Positions 8,322 through 16,521 are shown, counted from the first letter of the stretch. The stretch: 38,748 nt of DNA from JALVCQ01 sp964452325 (GCA_964452325.1 CAYVLB010000004.1:1-38748), one strand, 5' to 3'. The notes: generated by a model from the letters alone, not told the origin. Numbers and translations: made by a program.

Positions 8322-8493
8322 ATGAGAAAAGGAGCATTTTACTTGAAATGGGCACATCGTATTCGTTCGTGGTTGTGTGGGGCGCGATATGAGCAAGGGA
8401 ATATTGGAAAATATTCCGTAAAAGCGGTCAGGGGGACTTTGCGTGCCACTCCGGATCAAGACGATGCTTGGCTTTTTTGGTTGGTAGCGATTT
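8322..8493 (+). pseudogene. N-terminal part of the FkbM-type methyltransferase, out of frame with the rest
   Basis: ATG at 8322 opens a frame (MRKGAFYLKWAHRIRSWL...) that continues as TPDQDDAWLFWLVAI and then loses sense, ending at a stop just before 8521. The next frame, read from about 8491, gives RFRRIYDVGANMG, the SAM-binding motif I of FkbM methyltransferases. Dropping one T from the TTT at 8491-8493 joins them as WLVAIRRIYDVGANMG, a normal FkbM transition. In the downstream frame a TAG at 8485-8487 blocks any earlier start. So this segment and 8521-9156 are probably one gene split by a single extra base, either a real mutation or a sequencing error. Confidence 0.7.
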
Positions 8494-8520
8494 CGTCGAA
8501 TTTACGATGTAGGAGCTAAT

Positions 8521-9156
8521 ATGGGACTTTCTGCCCTGTTTGCTAAGGTTCAAGGACAAGATAAGGATGTGTTATTGCTGGATCCCAATCCGGAAGCATT
8601 GTTAATTGCTGCTGAGAATTTGATAATTAACGGGTTGTCTGCCCATTGTGAGTTTGTGTGTTCGTTTGTAGGAGATGCACCCGATCGGCAAGTAGAGTTT
8701 TATACGATAGGTGCGGGTGCAGCAGGGAGTATTTTCCCGGGCCATGCGAAAACGGCGGCTTCCATAGGAAGTCGCTTAAAAGTGACAACTACAACGGTGG
8801 ATGTGCTCGTGAAGGAGCGATCCTGGGTGCCGGGGTTTATCAAAATTGATGTAGAAGGTGCTGAACACATGGTATTGGAGGGAATGAGGATGACGGCTTG
8901 TACCCATCGTCCATGGGTTATGGTGGAGATGCATAGTCCACCGGAATTGCCGATGCAGATAAATGCCCAGAAAGTATTAGAGTGGTGTGATGATGTAGGA
9001 TACCGGGCTTGGTATATGAAGACGGCGACCATGCTGACCGATGCTACTACGATTGCACATCGTGGGAAGTGTCATTTGCTATTGCTACCGGAAGGTGTTG
9101 ATTACCCGAAGGATTTGGCCCGGATTCCACAGCGGGCTTCCCTGCCGGATGCGTGA
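8521..9156 (+). CDS. FkbM-family SAM-dependent methyltransferase (main part, frameshifted gene)
   Basis: The open part has 211 codons from ATG 8521, but that ATG lies inside SAM motif I (YDVGAN-MGLSALFAK), so it is not a natural start; the real gene most likely begins at 8322 and is broken by one extra base near 8490-8493. After motif I come VLLLDPNPEALLIAAENL (the acidic residue after the second strand), then TTTVDVLVKE, the family hallmark FIKIDVEGAEHMVLEGM, and WVMVEMH. FkbM proteins O-methylate sugars or other small metabolites, often linked to surface polysaccharides; the substrate cannot be read here. A repaired gene would encode about 278 aa, normal for the family. It has its own upstream -7 element. 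Confidence 0.85.
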   Translation: MGLSALFAKVQGQDKDVLLLDPNPEALLIAAENLIINGLSAHCEFVCSFVGDAPDRQVEFYTIGAGAAGSIFPGHAKTAASIGSRLKVTTTTVDVLVKERSWVPGFIKIDVEGAEHMVLEGMRMTACTHRPWVMVEMHSPPELPMQINAQKVLEWCDDVGYRAWYMKTATMLTDATTIAHRGKCHLLLLPEGVDYPKDLARIPQRASLPDA

Positions 9157-9232
9157 TCGAAAGTCATAGGCAGCCACCTGTGGGGAAAAGGGGGTCAGTT
9201 TAGCTAAGAATGGAATGGGAGCTATTTTTGCC

Positions 9233-9240
9233 CACCCCAT
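9233..9240 (+). promoter_or_regulatory. -7 promoter element TATTTTTG for the bpsA-M16 pair
   Basis: Exact TAnnTTTG match 16 bases before the bpsA ATG. A TTTA at 9209-9212, 20 bases upstream, resembles the -33 TTTG box. This indicates that bpsA is not simply read through from the methyltransferase gene. Confidence 0.5.
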
Positions 9241-9256
9241 AATTTAATCGGATGCG

Positions 9257-10339
9257 ATGGTGACTGCGAACTTGTTGGAGTGGGTGGCCAAGCAGGCATC
9301 AACGATAGCACCTTCTCCGGTGTATCCCCGATTGGTTGAACGGGTGATGCGGGCGATGCATGCAACGACGGATTTTTGGTCAATGATTGATCGGGCAAAT
9401 ATTCCAGTGGTGTTTGCTGCCGCAATTGTAGAGGCCCTTCGGAAGGAAGGATGGGTAGATGTGGAAAATAAGTCCTTAGAGTGGACCGATAGTGGCCGTG
9501 AAGTACTGGAGGAATTAGGCATTGCTTCGTTGCCTACATACACATGCGCAGCGTGCGAGGGTCGAGGGATTCGGTACCCGGACGGTCAAGAGTGGGTCAA
9601 TGTGTTTATGCGGTATGAGCGGCAGCGTCCGTTGCCCCGGCAGGAGTATGACCAAGGGAGTGTTACGCCCTCAACTACACTGTCTCGGGTGGCATTCATT
9701 GAGCAATGGGGTGATCTTGCCGGGAAAGATGTGTTGGTAATGGGAGCAGAAGACGACCTGATGGGGTTGGCCATTGCCCTTACGGGCCAGGCGCGAAATG
9801 TCCTTATTTTAGATATCGATGAGCGCATTATTCGTTTTGACCAAGATGTTTTGGCGCAAGAAGGCATTCGAAATGTAACGGCTGAGGTCTTTGACCTTCG
9901 CCAGCCCTTTCCGGCAGAATGGGTTGGTGCATTTGATGTTTTTATTACGGATCCGCCTGAGACATTGGCAGCATTCCAAGCTTTTATTGCCCGAGGGGTG
10001 GCTTCTTTGAGGGAAGTTGGAAGTAGTGGGTATTTTGGGTTGACACTACGCGATTCGTCATTATATCGGTGGCAAAAATTCCAGCGGGCTTTGGTAGGTG
10101 ATCTGGGGATGGTAATAACCGACATTATCCAGGACTTTAATCATTACCAGAATTGGGAATATCATGAGAATACACGTGCCGGCCGCCTGAATCCGACGGG
10201 TGCACCGCCACAAACGATTTGGTATCGTTCGGCATGGTATCGGATCGAGGCGTTGCCCGGTTTTGCAGGGGTTAATGAACCCCTTTCGAATGCGGTATTC
10301 GAAAGCCTATATTCAGACGAGGAAGGTGTGACGACTTGA
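9257..10339 (+). CDS. bpsA: Branched-chain polyamine synthase (DUF43 / N4-bis(aminopropyl)spermidine synthase)
   Basis: A 360-aa protein with the full DUF43/BpsA layout. The N-terminal winged-helix-like part (about 1-95) includes FAAAIVEALRKEGWVDVE. A CAAC pair follows at 97-100, then a Rossmann domain with VLVMGAEDDLMGLA (163-168 corresponds to the catalytic GDDD region), LILDIDERII (186-188) and FITDPPETLAAF (DPPE at 232-235), followed by SSGYFGLTL and NHYQNWEYHENTRAGRLN. Known reaction of the family: transfer of aminopropyl groups from decarboxylated S-adenosylmethionine to spermidine nitrogen, giving the quaternary branched polyamines that thermophiles use to stabilise nucleic acids. The enzyme is cytosolic. 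It overlaps the next gene at TGATG. In this lineage it is unusual and suggests a thermophilic host (inference). Confidence 0.9.
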   Translation: MVTANLLEWVAKQASTIAPSPVYPRLVERVMRAMHATTDFWSMIDRANIPVVFAAAIVEALRKEGWVDVENKSLEWTDSGREVLEELGIASLPTYTCAACEGRGIRYPDGQEWVNVFMRYERQRPLPRQEYDQGSVTPSTTLSRVAFIEQWGDLAGKDVLVMGAEDDLMGLAIALTGQARNVLILDIDERIIRFDQDVLAQEGIRNVTAEVFDLRQPFPAEWVGAFDVFITDPPETLAAFQAFIARGVASLREVGSSGYFGLTLRDSSLYRWQKFQRALVGDLGMVITDIIQDFNHYQNWEYHENTRAGRLNPTGAPPQTIWYRSAWYRIEALPGFAGVNEPLSNAVFESLYSDEEGVTT

Positions 10340-11574
10340 TGGAATGTACCATCTATAACGAGCGAACTTCCTGGGGAGATTCGGTGCTATTTACCCAACA
10401 TAAGGGGGTGAAGTCGCTAAGCGTGGGGGTGTTGCTGCCGGTGGGCTCCAGGGATGAGCATACTTCCGAGCAAGGCATTGCCCATTTTGTCGAACATATG
10501 TTATTTAAGGGTACACGGCGCTGGAGCTTTGTGCAACTGTTGCGCCGCATTGAGGGGCGTGGGGCTGAGCTTAATGCTTTTACCGAACGGGATCATATGT
10601 TTTTTTACGTGCATGGGATTGATGAGCACGGCCCTTATGCGATAGAAGTGTTGGAAGAAATGCTGGCTCATCCAAGTTTTCCACAGGATGAGTTGGACAA
10701 AGAACGTAACGTTATTTTAGAAGAAATTGCCATGTATCATGATATTCCTGACGATGATATTGTTGCCCGGTTTTATGAACGGTTATTTCCCGGGCATCCG
10801 TTGGGTCGTGATATTTTGGGTAGCCCATCCCATATTCAGCGATATCAACGGAAGGACCTGATCAATTTTCATTGCCGGACTTTCCTAAGTGGGCATTGGA
10901 TATGGAGTATTGTTGGGGGCGTGGATATCCTCCATGTGCGGGAATGGTTGCGCTCCATTTCCACTCCTGAACGGGGCATTAGAAAGCCTATGAAACGAAC
11001 GCTCCCACCGATTGGAACCGTATTTGAAGATGAATTGCGGACGCACTTTCATCAGGTACATGGGGTGATGGGAATCTCTTTACCGACATTGCCATGGAAT
11101 GATCGGTTACATCTTATGGCATTGGCACACTATTTGGGAGGGAGTATGCGGTCAGTGCTATGGCACACTTTGCGGGAACGATATGGAGATGTATATCACG
11201 TATCGGCTCATACACACTTTTTCGAGGATGCTTCGGTATTTTACATTTATTGGGCTACCCGTGAATCACGCTTGAAGCGCGTCATACGAACCATTGAGCA
11301 CGCATTCCGTCAATTACGGAACCGTCCAATTGGACCGCTTCGGATGGAGGAGGTGCGCCGCCAGATGCAGACATCTACCATATGGAGTGACGAGCAGGTT
11401 ACCCGTCGCGTATATTGGCAAGCATGGGAGTGGATGCAATATGGTCGGATACGGCCTCGGCACATCCGCTTGCAGGCCATCAATCAACTTACGCCATCAT
11501 CCCTATGGGAGTTTGTCCATCGTTACTTGGAACCTTCTCGCTTTTCTCGTTTGATATATCGGCCTGAGTCTTAA
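10339..11574 (+). CDS. M16-family zinc metallopeptidase (processing-peptidase-like)
   Basis: 411 aa from ATG at 10339; a TTG one codon earlier is possible. The inverted zinc motif HxxEH appears as HFVEH (about residue 49-53), followed by the distal Glu in NVILEEIAMY about 76 residues later, as in mitochondrial-processing-peptidase and PqqL-type enzymes. Further family signatures are GSRDEHTSEQGIAH, ELNAFTERDHMFFYV, HPSFPQDELDKERNVI and LGRDILGSP. The C-terminal domain includes LAHYLGGSMRSVLWHTLRE, the usual substrate-grasping half. There is no signal peptide, so a cytoplasmic location is likely. It overlaps the bpsA stop (TGATG), implying translational coupling, although the functional link is unclear. 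Confidence 0.93.
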   Translation: MECTIYNERTSWGDSVLFTQHKGVKSLSVGVLLPVGSRDEHTSEQGIAHFVEHMLFKGTRRWSFVQLLRRIEGRGAELNAFTERDHMFFYVHGIDEHGPYAIEVLEEMLAHPSFPQDELDKERNVILEEIAMYHDIPDDDIVARFYERLFPGHPLGRDILGSPSHIQRYQRKDLINFHCRTFLSGHWIWSIVGGVDILHVREWLRSISTPERGIRKPMKRTLPPIGTVFEDELRTHFHQVHGVMGISLPTLPWNDRLHLMALAHYLGGSMRSVLWHTLRERYGDVYHVSAHTHFFEDASVFYIYWATRESRLKRVIRTIEHAFRQLRNRPIGPLRMEEVRRQMQTSTIWSDEQVTRRVYWQAWEWMQYGRIRPRHIRLQAINQLTPSSLWEFVHRYLEPSRFSRLIYRPES

Positions 11575-11625
11575 GCATGTTTCTTGTCAATTGACGAACA
11601 AGGGGATGTCCTTCTGTCACTCAAA

Positions 11626-11664
11626 AAAAACGCCTCCTTTTCCGTACGAAAAGGAGGCGTTTTT
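11626..11664. terminator. Bidirectional intrinsic terminator
   Basis: A perfect 17-bp stem: AAAAACGCCTCCTTTTC (11626-11642) pairs with 11648-11664 across a 5-base loop, with A and T runs on both flanks. It lies between the convergent M16 and HU genes and can end transcription from both. Confidence 0.93.
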
Positions 11665-11686
11665 ACTGGATAGGTTTGTGTTGTCG

Positions 11687-11959
11687 TTAATTCACCGCTT
11701 CGGAGAGGCGTTTACCCGGCTTGAATTTGACAACTTTCTTTGCCTTGATTTTAATTCTTTTCCGGGTGCGGGGATCAACGCCTGTCCGCGCTTTCCGTTT
11801 AATGACTTGGAAGGTTCCGAAGCCGACGAGGGAGACTTTTTCCCCGTTTCGAAGTTCACCTTCCACCACGTCAAGGAAAGCGTCCAATGCACGAGCTGCT
11901 GCGGTTTTCGTAAGTTTTGATCGTGCTGCAATGGCGGTTACTAATTCTGACTTGTTCAT
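11687..11959 (-). CDS. HU-family DNA-binding protein
   Basis: A 90-aa histone-like protein. The sequence runs MNKSELVTAIAARSKLTK at the N-terminal helices, through VSLVGFGTFQVIKRKARTG at the saddle, to the DNA-contacting arm with RTGVDPRTRKRIKI, and ends AKKVVKFKPGKRL. This is textbook HU/IHF architecture and length, and binding is expected to be non-specific bending of DNA as a dimer. It carries its own promoter element 25 bases upstream and the shared terminator downstream. HU cannot be separated from IHF subunits by eye, but the arm sequence and length favour HU. Confidence 0.96.
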   Translation of the reverse strand: MNKSELVTAIAARSKLTKTAAARALDAFLDVVEGELRNGEKVSLVGFGTFQVIKRKARTGVDPRTRKRIKIKAKKVVKFKPGKRLSEAVN

Positions 11960-11983
11960 AACTCAAGTATTTTATTTGCAGGG

Positions 11984-11991
11984 CAAATATA
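11984..11991 (-). promoter_or_regulatory. -7 promoter element TATATTTG for the HU gene
   Basis: Exact TAnnTTTG match on the minus strand, 24 bases before the HU start codon, in the divergent interval with cmk. No clear -33 box is visible. Confidence 0.5.
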
Positions 11992-12064
11992 GATGATTCT
12001 TATAATTTTTGTGAAAAATCCGCTTAATATGACTTTTTCGTCCGTACCACATCCTGAATCCCGC

Positions 12065-12763
12065 ATGGTCACTGTCATTGCGGTGGACGGGCCTGCAGGG
12101 GCGGGCAAAAGTACCCTTGCACGGGATTTGGCACGGAAGCTGAAGGTGTATCATGTGGATAGCGGTGCATTTTATCGGGCAGTGACCTACTATGCCTTGA
12201 AAAACGGCTTTGAATCGAAAGGCGAGCATTTGTTTGACGACCCCCGTTTCTTTGAAGGGATTTGCTTGAAAGTGTTGCCATACGGCAACCAGATTGGCCC
12301 GGTAGAGCTGAATGGCGAGCCGTTGGGGGATCACCTCCGCAGCTGGGAGGTCACTCAGTGGGTGAGCCGCGTGAGTGCTCATCCGGCAGTGCGCGAGTTT
12401 GTCAATTGGCAATTGCGCAAATTATCCCGAGATTATCCATTGGTCATTGATGGGCGCGATATTGGCACGGTTGTATTTCCAGATGCCCCGATTAAGTTTT
12501 ACGTCACCTGTAACCTTCGTGAACGGGCCCGCCGACGCCAGCAGGAGATGATGCATTCTGGGGAAGATGCACCTTCATTTGAAGAGGTGTTTAAAAATAT
12601 CAATGCCCGAGATGAGTCCGATACAACACGAACGATAGCCCCGCTTCGGGTAGCTCCCGATGCGTTTTATATCGATACGACGTCACTGACTCCTAAGGAA
12701 CAACTCAATCAGGCGGTGGCATATATTCGCCAACGGATGCCTGATTTGCTGGGTAATGACTAG
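12065..12763 (+). CDS. cmk: Cytidylate kinase
   Basis: Transfers phosphate from ATP to CMP/dCMP for nucleotide recycling in the cytosol. The P-loop GPAGAGKST lies next to the start MVTVIAVD, as in most Cmk proteins. Family features follow: YHVDSGAFYRAVTYYAL (CMP-binding), VIDGRDIGTVVFPDAPIKFYVT, the lid RARRRQQE and RDESDTTRTIAPL. From this ATG the protein is 232 aa, the usual length; the frame is open further up to 11993, with another ATG at 12029. The stop overlaps that of the convergent phosphatase-like gene by 4 bases. Confidence 0.94.
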   Translation: MVTVIAVDGPAGAGKSTLARDLARKLKVYHVDSGAFYRAVTYYALKNGFESKGEHLFDDPRFFEGICLKVLPYGNQIGPVELNGEPLGDHLRSWEVTQWVSRVSAHPAVREFVNWQLRKLSRDYPLVIDGRDIGTVVFPDAPIKFYVTCNLRERARRRQQEMMHSGEDAPSFEEVFKNINARDESDTTRTIAPLRVAPDAFYIDTTSLTPKEQLNQAVAYIRQRMPDLLGND

Positions 12764-13584
12764 CGGTGTGTAGTGAGGTGGTGCTGAATGGTGCGGAGTA
12801 GCTCCCCGTGTATTGTTGGGGGGCCTGCTACAATTTCACGCCCAAATAAATAATTATGGGTTCCGTGGAAATCACTAACTTTACCTCCGGCTTTCAAAAC
12901 GAGATAGGCCCCTGCGGCTACATCCCAGGGGCTGAGTCCGTATTCGTAGAATCCATCCATTCGCCCGCATGCGGTATAGGCCAGGTCTAATGCGGCACTA
13001 CCAGGACGTCGCAAGGCCCGCGTTTGCTGCATGAGTTCCTTGAGGATGGCGGTGTAGGTATCGATCAGTGAAAAGTCGGAAAACGGAAATCCGGTTGTAA
13101 TGACCGATTCTTCCATGGAGGAGGTATGACTTACCTGGATGGGTTGTCCGTTGAGGAATGCTTTGTCATGAGCCTCAGAAGCATGGAATGTTTCATTGTG
13201 AATGGGGTCATGGATGATGCCTAACACGATTTGCTGATTGACCATTAGGGCAATGCTGATACAATAAAAGGGAAGTCGTTGGATGTAGTTGGTGGTTCCA
13301 TCGATGGGGTCGATGATCCATGTGGGGGTGTCGGAGAGTTGGGTATGGTGTGTTTCTTCGGCAAGGAAACGGCTATTGGGTAGCAATGCCCGCAGTCCTT
13401 CAACCAAGAAATTTTCGACTTCGACGTCGGCTAATGTAACCAGTTGATTCCTTTCTTTTTCGTGGATGTGCGATCGGTGTAACTGCTCACGTGCCCATTG
13501 TATAAATGCACCAGCATTGCGTGCTAAAGGAATGATTGCACGTTCGAGACGTGCCCAATCAATGGGTGAGGATGACACAAGCAA
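12760..13584 (-). CDS. Inositol monophosphatase-family protein
   Basis: A 274-aa Mg2+-dependent phosphatase of the IMPase/SuhB/CysQ superfamily. Metal-site motifs are in order: FLAEET (Glu pair), WIIDPIDGTTNY, and the distal WDVAAGAYLVLKAGG; the linking helix RRPGSAALDLAYTACGRMDGFYE is also typical. These residues bind the two or three Mg2+ ions that hydrolyse the sugar or inositol phosphate. The substrate (inositol-1-phosphate, PAP or other) cannot be decided from sequence alone. It is convergent with cmk, sharing 4 bases at the stops, and divergent from the S41 protease gene, whose likely start is 48 bases away. Confidence 0.92.
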   Translation of the reverse strand: MLVSSSPIDWARLERAIIPLARNAGAFIQWAREQLHRSHIHEKERNQLVTLADVEVENFLVEGLRALLPNSRFLAEETHHTQLSDTPTWIIDPIDGTTNYIQRLPFYCISIALMVNQQIVLGIIHDPIHNETFHASEAHDKAFLNGQPIQVSHTSSMEESVITTGFPFSDFSLIDTYTAILKELMQQTRALRRPGSAALDLAYTACGRMDGFYEYGLSPWDVAAGAYLVLKAGGKVSDFHGTHNYLFGREIVAGPPTIHGELLRTIQHHLTTHR

Positions 13585-13632
13585 CGAATGTTATTTTTAC
13601 CGCCGCAAAAAAACGTTTTCGGCAAGAAGTAT

Positions 13633-15246
13633 ATGCGGCGAGCTTTGTGGGTGCTTTTTTGGTCGGTAGTTTCGATGGTGGGTGGATATCACTTATTGAA
13701 GGGTGGATTGGGTGAAGATGCTTCTCCGGTGGATAAGCTGGCCGAGGTGATGTCAATAGTGGTGGCCAATTACGTAGATTCTGTCGATGATCAACGGTCG
13801 GTGGAAAATGCGATTCGCGGGCTATTGGAGGAGTTGGACCCGCATTCGCTCTATATTGCTGCCCGGGACGTTCAACATGCCAATGAGCCGTTGACAGGAT
13901 CGTTTGAGGGTATCGGGGTTGAGTTTAATATTTTGGACGACACAATTGTCGTGGTTGCTCCCATTGTAGGTGGACCTTCAGAAGAAGTGGGTATCCGGGC
14001 GGGTGATAAGATTGTTCGGATTGATGGAAAGTCGGCAGTGGGCTTTACGACGGATATGGTGTTGAAGACTTTGCGGGGCCCGGAAGGGACGAAGGTTCGG
14101 GTTACCATTGTCCGGAGCGGAGTGAAGGACCCTTTGGAGTTTGTAATCACTCGCGGTAAAATTCCCCTATACAGTGTTGATGCTGCCTACATGATTAATG
14201 ACTCGGTGGGGTATGTGAAGGTGTCTCGGTTTGCGGCACCTACGCCCCGGGAGTTTGCAAAGGCTATTCGTGAGCTGAAACATCAGGGAATGCGGCGTTT
14301 GATTTTAGACCTTCGAGGTAATCCCGGAGGATACCTTAAGTCGGCGGTATTGATGGCGGATGAGTTTCTGCCCGCAGGACGGATTATTATGTACGCGGAG
14401 GGTCGGGCACGGATTCGGGAAGAATATACGGCAACTCGGTCGGGTATGTTGGAGACAGAACCATTGGCAGTGATTATTGATCAGGGCTCGGCATCGGCCA
14501 GTGAAATTATTAGTGGTGCCATTCAGGATTGGGACCGTGGCGTGATTGTTGGGCGAAGGTCGTATGGTAAGGGATTAGTGCAGGAAGATTTTTATCTGAG
14601 GGATGGATCGGTGCTACGCCTTACAGTAGCTCGATATCATACGCCATCGGGACGGGTTATTCAGCGGCCTTATCGGCATGGCCGTCAAGGAATGTTGGAA
14701 TATGAGATGGAGATGTTGCGGCGGTGGGAACGTGGGGAGTATTTTTCAAGCGATAGTATTCCGGTGCCCGATTCGCTAAAATATTTTACTGTGGGTGGTC
14801 GGGTTGTATATGGAGGGGGTGGCATCATGCCGGATGTATTTGTTCCTTTGGATACATCGGAGGTTTCAACGTATGTAAATCAGCTCATTGCGCAGGGCAT
14901 TTTATCCGAGTTTGTGCTTCATTATTTGGATGGACAACGCCAACATTTACTTGAACAATACCCGTCGGTAGCAGATTTTATCCAATCGTATCGGGTCACT
15001 ACGAATCTAATGATCGACTTGATGAAAGCGGCAAAGGCAGCTGGCTTGGCATCACCTGCATTTCATGAAAAAAGGGCTTTTTATCGTTATGGGAAGCGTC
15101 AAGTTAAGGCACTATTAGCCCGTCATTTGTATGGGATGAATGGATATTTCCAAGTGGTCAACTTGTACGATTCGGATGTGCGCCGTGCGCTTGAGATACT
15201 CACCACCACAGCATATAATCGCATCTTAAAATCGAAGATCTTATGA
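13633..15246 (+). CDS. S41-family C-terminal processing peptidase (CtpA/Prc-like)
   Basis: 537 aa from ATG 13633, chosen because MRRALWVLFWSVVSMVGG is an N-terminal signal anchor; the frame is open back to 13588. Domain order: helical lead-in (VMSIVVANYVDSV), PDZ domain (about 85-165, FEGIGVEFNI ... GIRAGDKIVRIDG), then the protease core with LILDLRGNPGGYL and GSASASEIISGAIQDW. The catalytic Ser is about residue 288 and the Lys in SYGKGLVQ about 313; the 25-residue spacing matches the Ser-Lys dyad of the family. It should act in the periplasm on protein C-termini. A C-terminal extension of roughly 120 residues follows. The stop overlaps the start of the next small gene (ATGA). Confidence 0.95.
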   Translation: MRRALWVLFWSVVSMVGGYHLLKGGLGEDASPVDKLAEVMSIVVANYVDSVDDQRSVENAIRGLLEELDPHSLYIAARDVQHANEPLTGSFEGIGVEFNILDDTIVVVAPIVGGPSEEVGIRAGDKIVRIDGKSAVGFTTDMVLKTLRGPEGTKVRVTIVRSGVKDPLEFVITRGKIPLYSVDAAYMINDSVGYVKVSRFAAPTPREFAKAIRELKHQGMRRLILDLRGNPGGYLKSAVLMADEFLPAGRIIMYAEGRARIREEYTATRSGMLETEPLAVIIDQGSASASEIISGAIQDWDRGVIVGRRSYGKGLVQEDFYLRDGSVLRLTVARYHTPSGRVIQRPYRHGRQGMLEYEMEMLRRWERGEYFSSDSIPVPDSLKYFTVGGRVVYGGGGIMPDVFVPLDTSEVSTYVNQLIAQGILSEFVLHYLDGQRQHLLEQYPSVADFIQSYRVTTNLMIDLMKAAKAAGLASPAFHEKRAFYRYGKRQVKALLARHLYGMNGYFQVVNLYDSDVRRALEILTTTAYNRILKSKIL

Positions 15247-15446
15247 ACGTAATGGCAAAATGGGGAGCGCCACTGGGCATTGCAATGATGGTGTTCGCGT
15301 CCCTTTATTTAGCATGGGTGATTCTGGCGGAAACATATACCAATGATTCGCTTCTCACCGCATTGATAGTTGCTATTTTGGGAATAGTGGTGTATATTAT
15401 TGGTGAGCGTATGCGTTTGATGTCGACTTTTAACAACGATTCGTAG
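15243..15446 (+). CDS. Small two-helix membrane protein, unknown function
   Basis: 67 aa with two predicted transmembrane helices (about 8-29 and 37-54) separated by a short polar turn (AETYTNDS), and a short basic/polar tail. The ATGA overlap with the S41 protease stop suggests translational coupling, so it may be a membrane partner or regulator of that protease; this is inference from position only. I do not recognise the family. Its last 17 bases overlap the convergent aroC end. Confidence 0.7.
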   Translation: MNVMAKWGAPLGIAMMVFASLYLAWVILAETYTNDSLLTALIVAILGIVVYIIGERMRLMSTFNNDS

Positions 15447-16521
15447 TGTGCATCAGCCAGAGGTCGGCAATTACCAAGGCAGCCATGGCTTCCACTACGG
15501 GTACTGCGCGTGGGACAATGCAAGGGTCATGTCGTCCCGAAATGGTAATCTGTGTAGCTGACCCGGAAGTAGTTACGGTTGATTGAGGGCGGGATATGGA
15601 AGCGGGGGGTTTGAACGCCACAGTAAAGTATATGGGCATGCCGTTGGAAATCCCTCCTTGGATGCCGCCGGAGTGATTTGTTGTGGTGATTACTTTGCCA
15701 TCGGGGCTCAGTGCAAAAGGGTCATTGGCTTCGCTACCCCGTTTTTCCGCCAATGAAAATCCGCTCCCAATTTCGAACCCTCGAGCGGCCGGAATGCTAA
15801 GCATGGCATGCGCTAGTAAGGCCTCGGCTTTGTCGAAGACGGGCTCTCCCAATCCTGCTGGGACGTTGTGGATCACACATCGGACCATGCCCCCTACACT
15901 ATCACCTTCCGATTTGAGCGTATCAATGAGATGCTCCATCTGTAAGGACACCTGAGGTGAGGGACAACGCACGGGACTCCGTTCGATGGCTTGGGGTGGA
16001 TACGTAAGTGGTGTCTCCAGTAGGCGGTGGGGCCCGATTTGAAAAGTATAGGCTTGCAGTTCGATATTACTGACGTGGTGAAGGAATAATCGAGCTATGG
16101 CACCTGCCGCTACGCGGGCAGCCGTTTCACGGCCTGAAGATCGCCCGCCACCCCGACGATCAGTATGGCCGTATTTTTGGGCATAGGTGTAGTCAGCATG
16201 AGATGGGCGATAAGCTGTTTGAATGGGCGTGTAGTCGGAAGAACGGGCGTTGCGATTCCGAATNNNNNNNNNNAAGAAAGCAATGGGAGTACCTAAGGTT
16301 TTCCCTTCGTAAATGCCGCTGACAAATTCGATGGAATCAGGCTCCCAGCGAGATGTGGTAAAAGCTGATTGACCCGGGCGGCGGCGATTCAATTGGCGTT
16401 GGACAAATGAAATATCTATTGGAACACCGGCAGGACACCCTTCAATGATGCCTCCAATCGCTGAACCATGTGACTCCCCAAAAGTAGTAAGCCGAAACAG
16501 CCTACCAAACGAGCTACTCAT
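15430..16521 (-). CDS. aroC: Chorismate synthase (interrupted by an assembly gap)
   Basis: Catalyses the last step of the shikimate pathway: EPSP to chorismate with loss of phosphate, requiring reduced FMN. Family signatures: FGRLFRLTTFGESHG near the start, GCPAGVPIDISF, RRRPGQSAFTTSR, RSSDYTPIQTAYRPSHADYTY and GGGRSSGRETAARVAAGA, then the C-terminal RHDPCIVPRAVPVVEAMAAL. A run of ten Ns breaks GTPIAF from IRNRNARSSDY. In other chorismate synthases a single residue lies there, so the true gap is probably one base rather than ten; the frame is preserved either way. The start overlaps the aroA stop by 8 bases, so the two are co-translated. Confidence 0.95.
   Translation of the reverse strand: MSSSFGRLFRLTTFGESHGSAIGGIIEGCPAGVPIDISFVQRQLNRRRPGQSAFTTSRWEPDSIEFVSGIYEGKTLGTPIAFXXXXIRNRNARSSDYTPIQTAYRPSHADYTYAQKYGHTDRRGGGRSSGRETAARVAAGAIARLFLHHVSNIELQAYTFQIGPHRLLETPLTYPPQAIERSPVRCPSPQVSLQMEHLIDTLKSEGDSVGGMVRCVIHNVPAGLGEPVFDKAEALLAHAMLSIPAARGFEIGSGFSLAEKRGSEANDPFALSPDGKVITTTNHSGGIQGGISNGMPIYFTVAFKPPASISRPQSTVTTSGSATQITISGRHDPCIVPRAVPVVEAMAALVIADLWLMHTTNRC
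16264..16273. other. Assembly gap (10 Ns)
   Basis: Ten undetermined bases inside aroC. Alignment logic with the family (GTPIAF, then one residue, then IRN) suggests that the real missing sequence is about one base, so the number of Ns is a placeholder. Confidence 0.95.
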
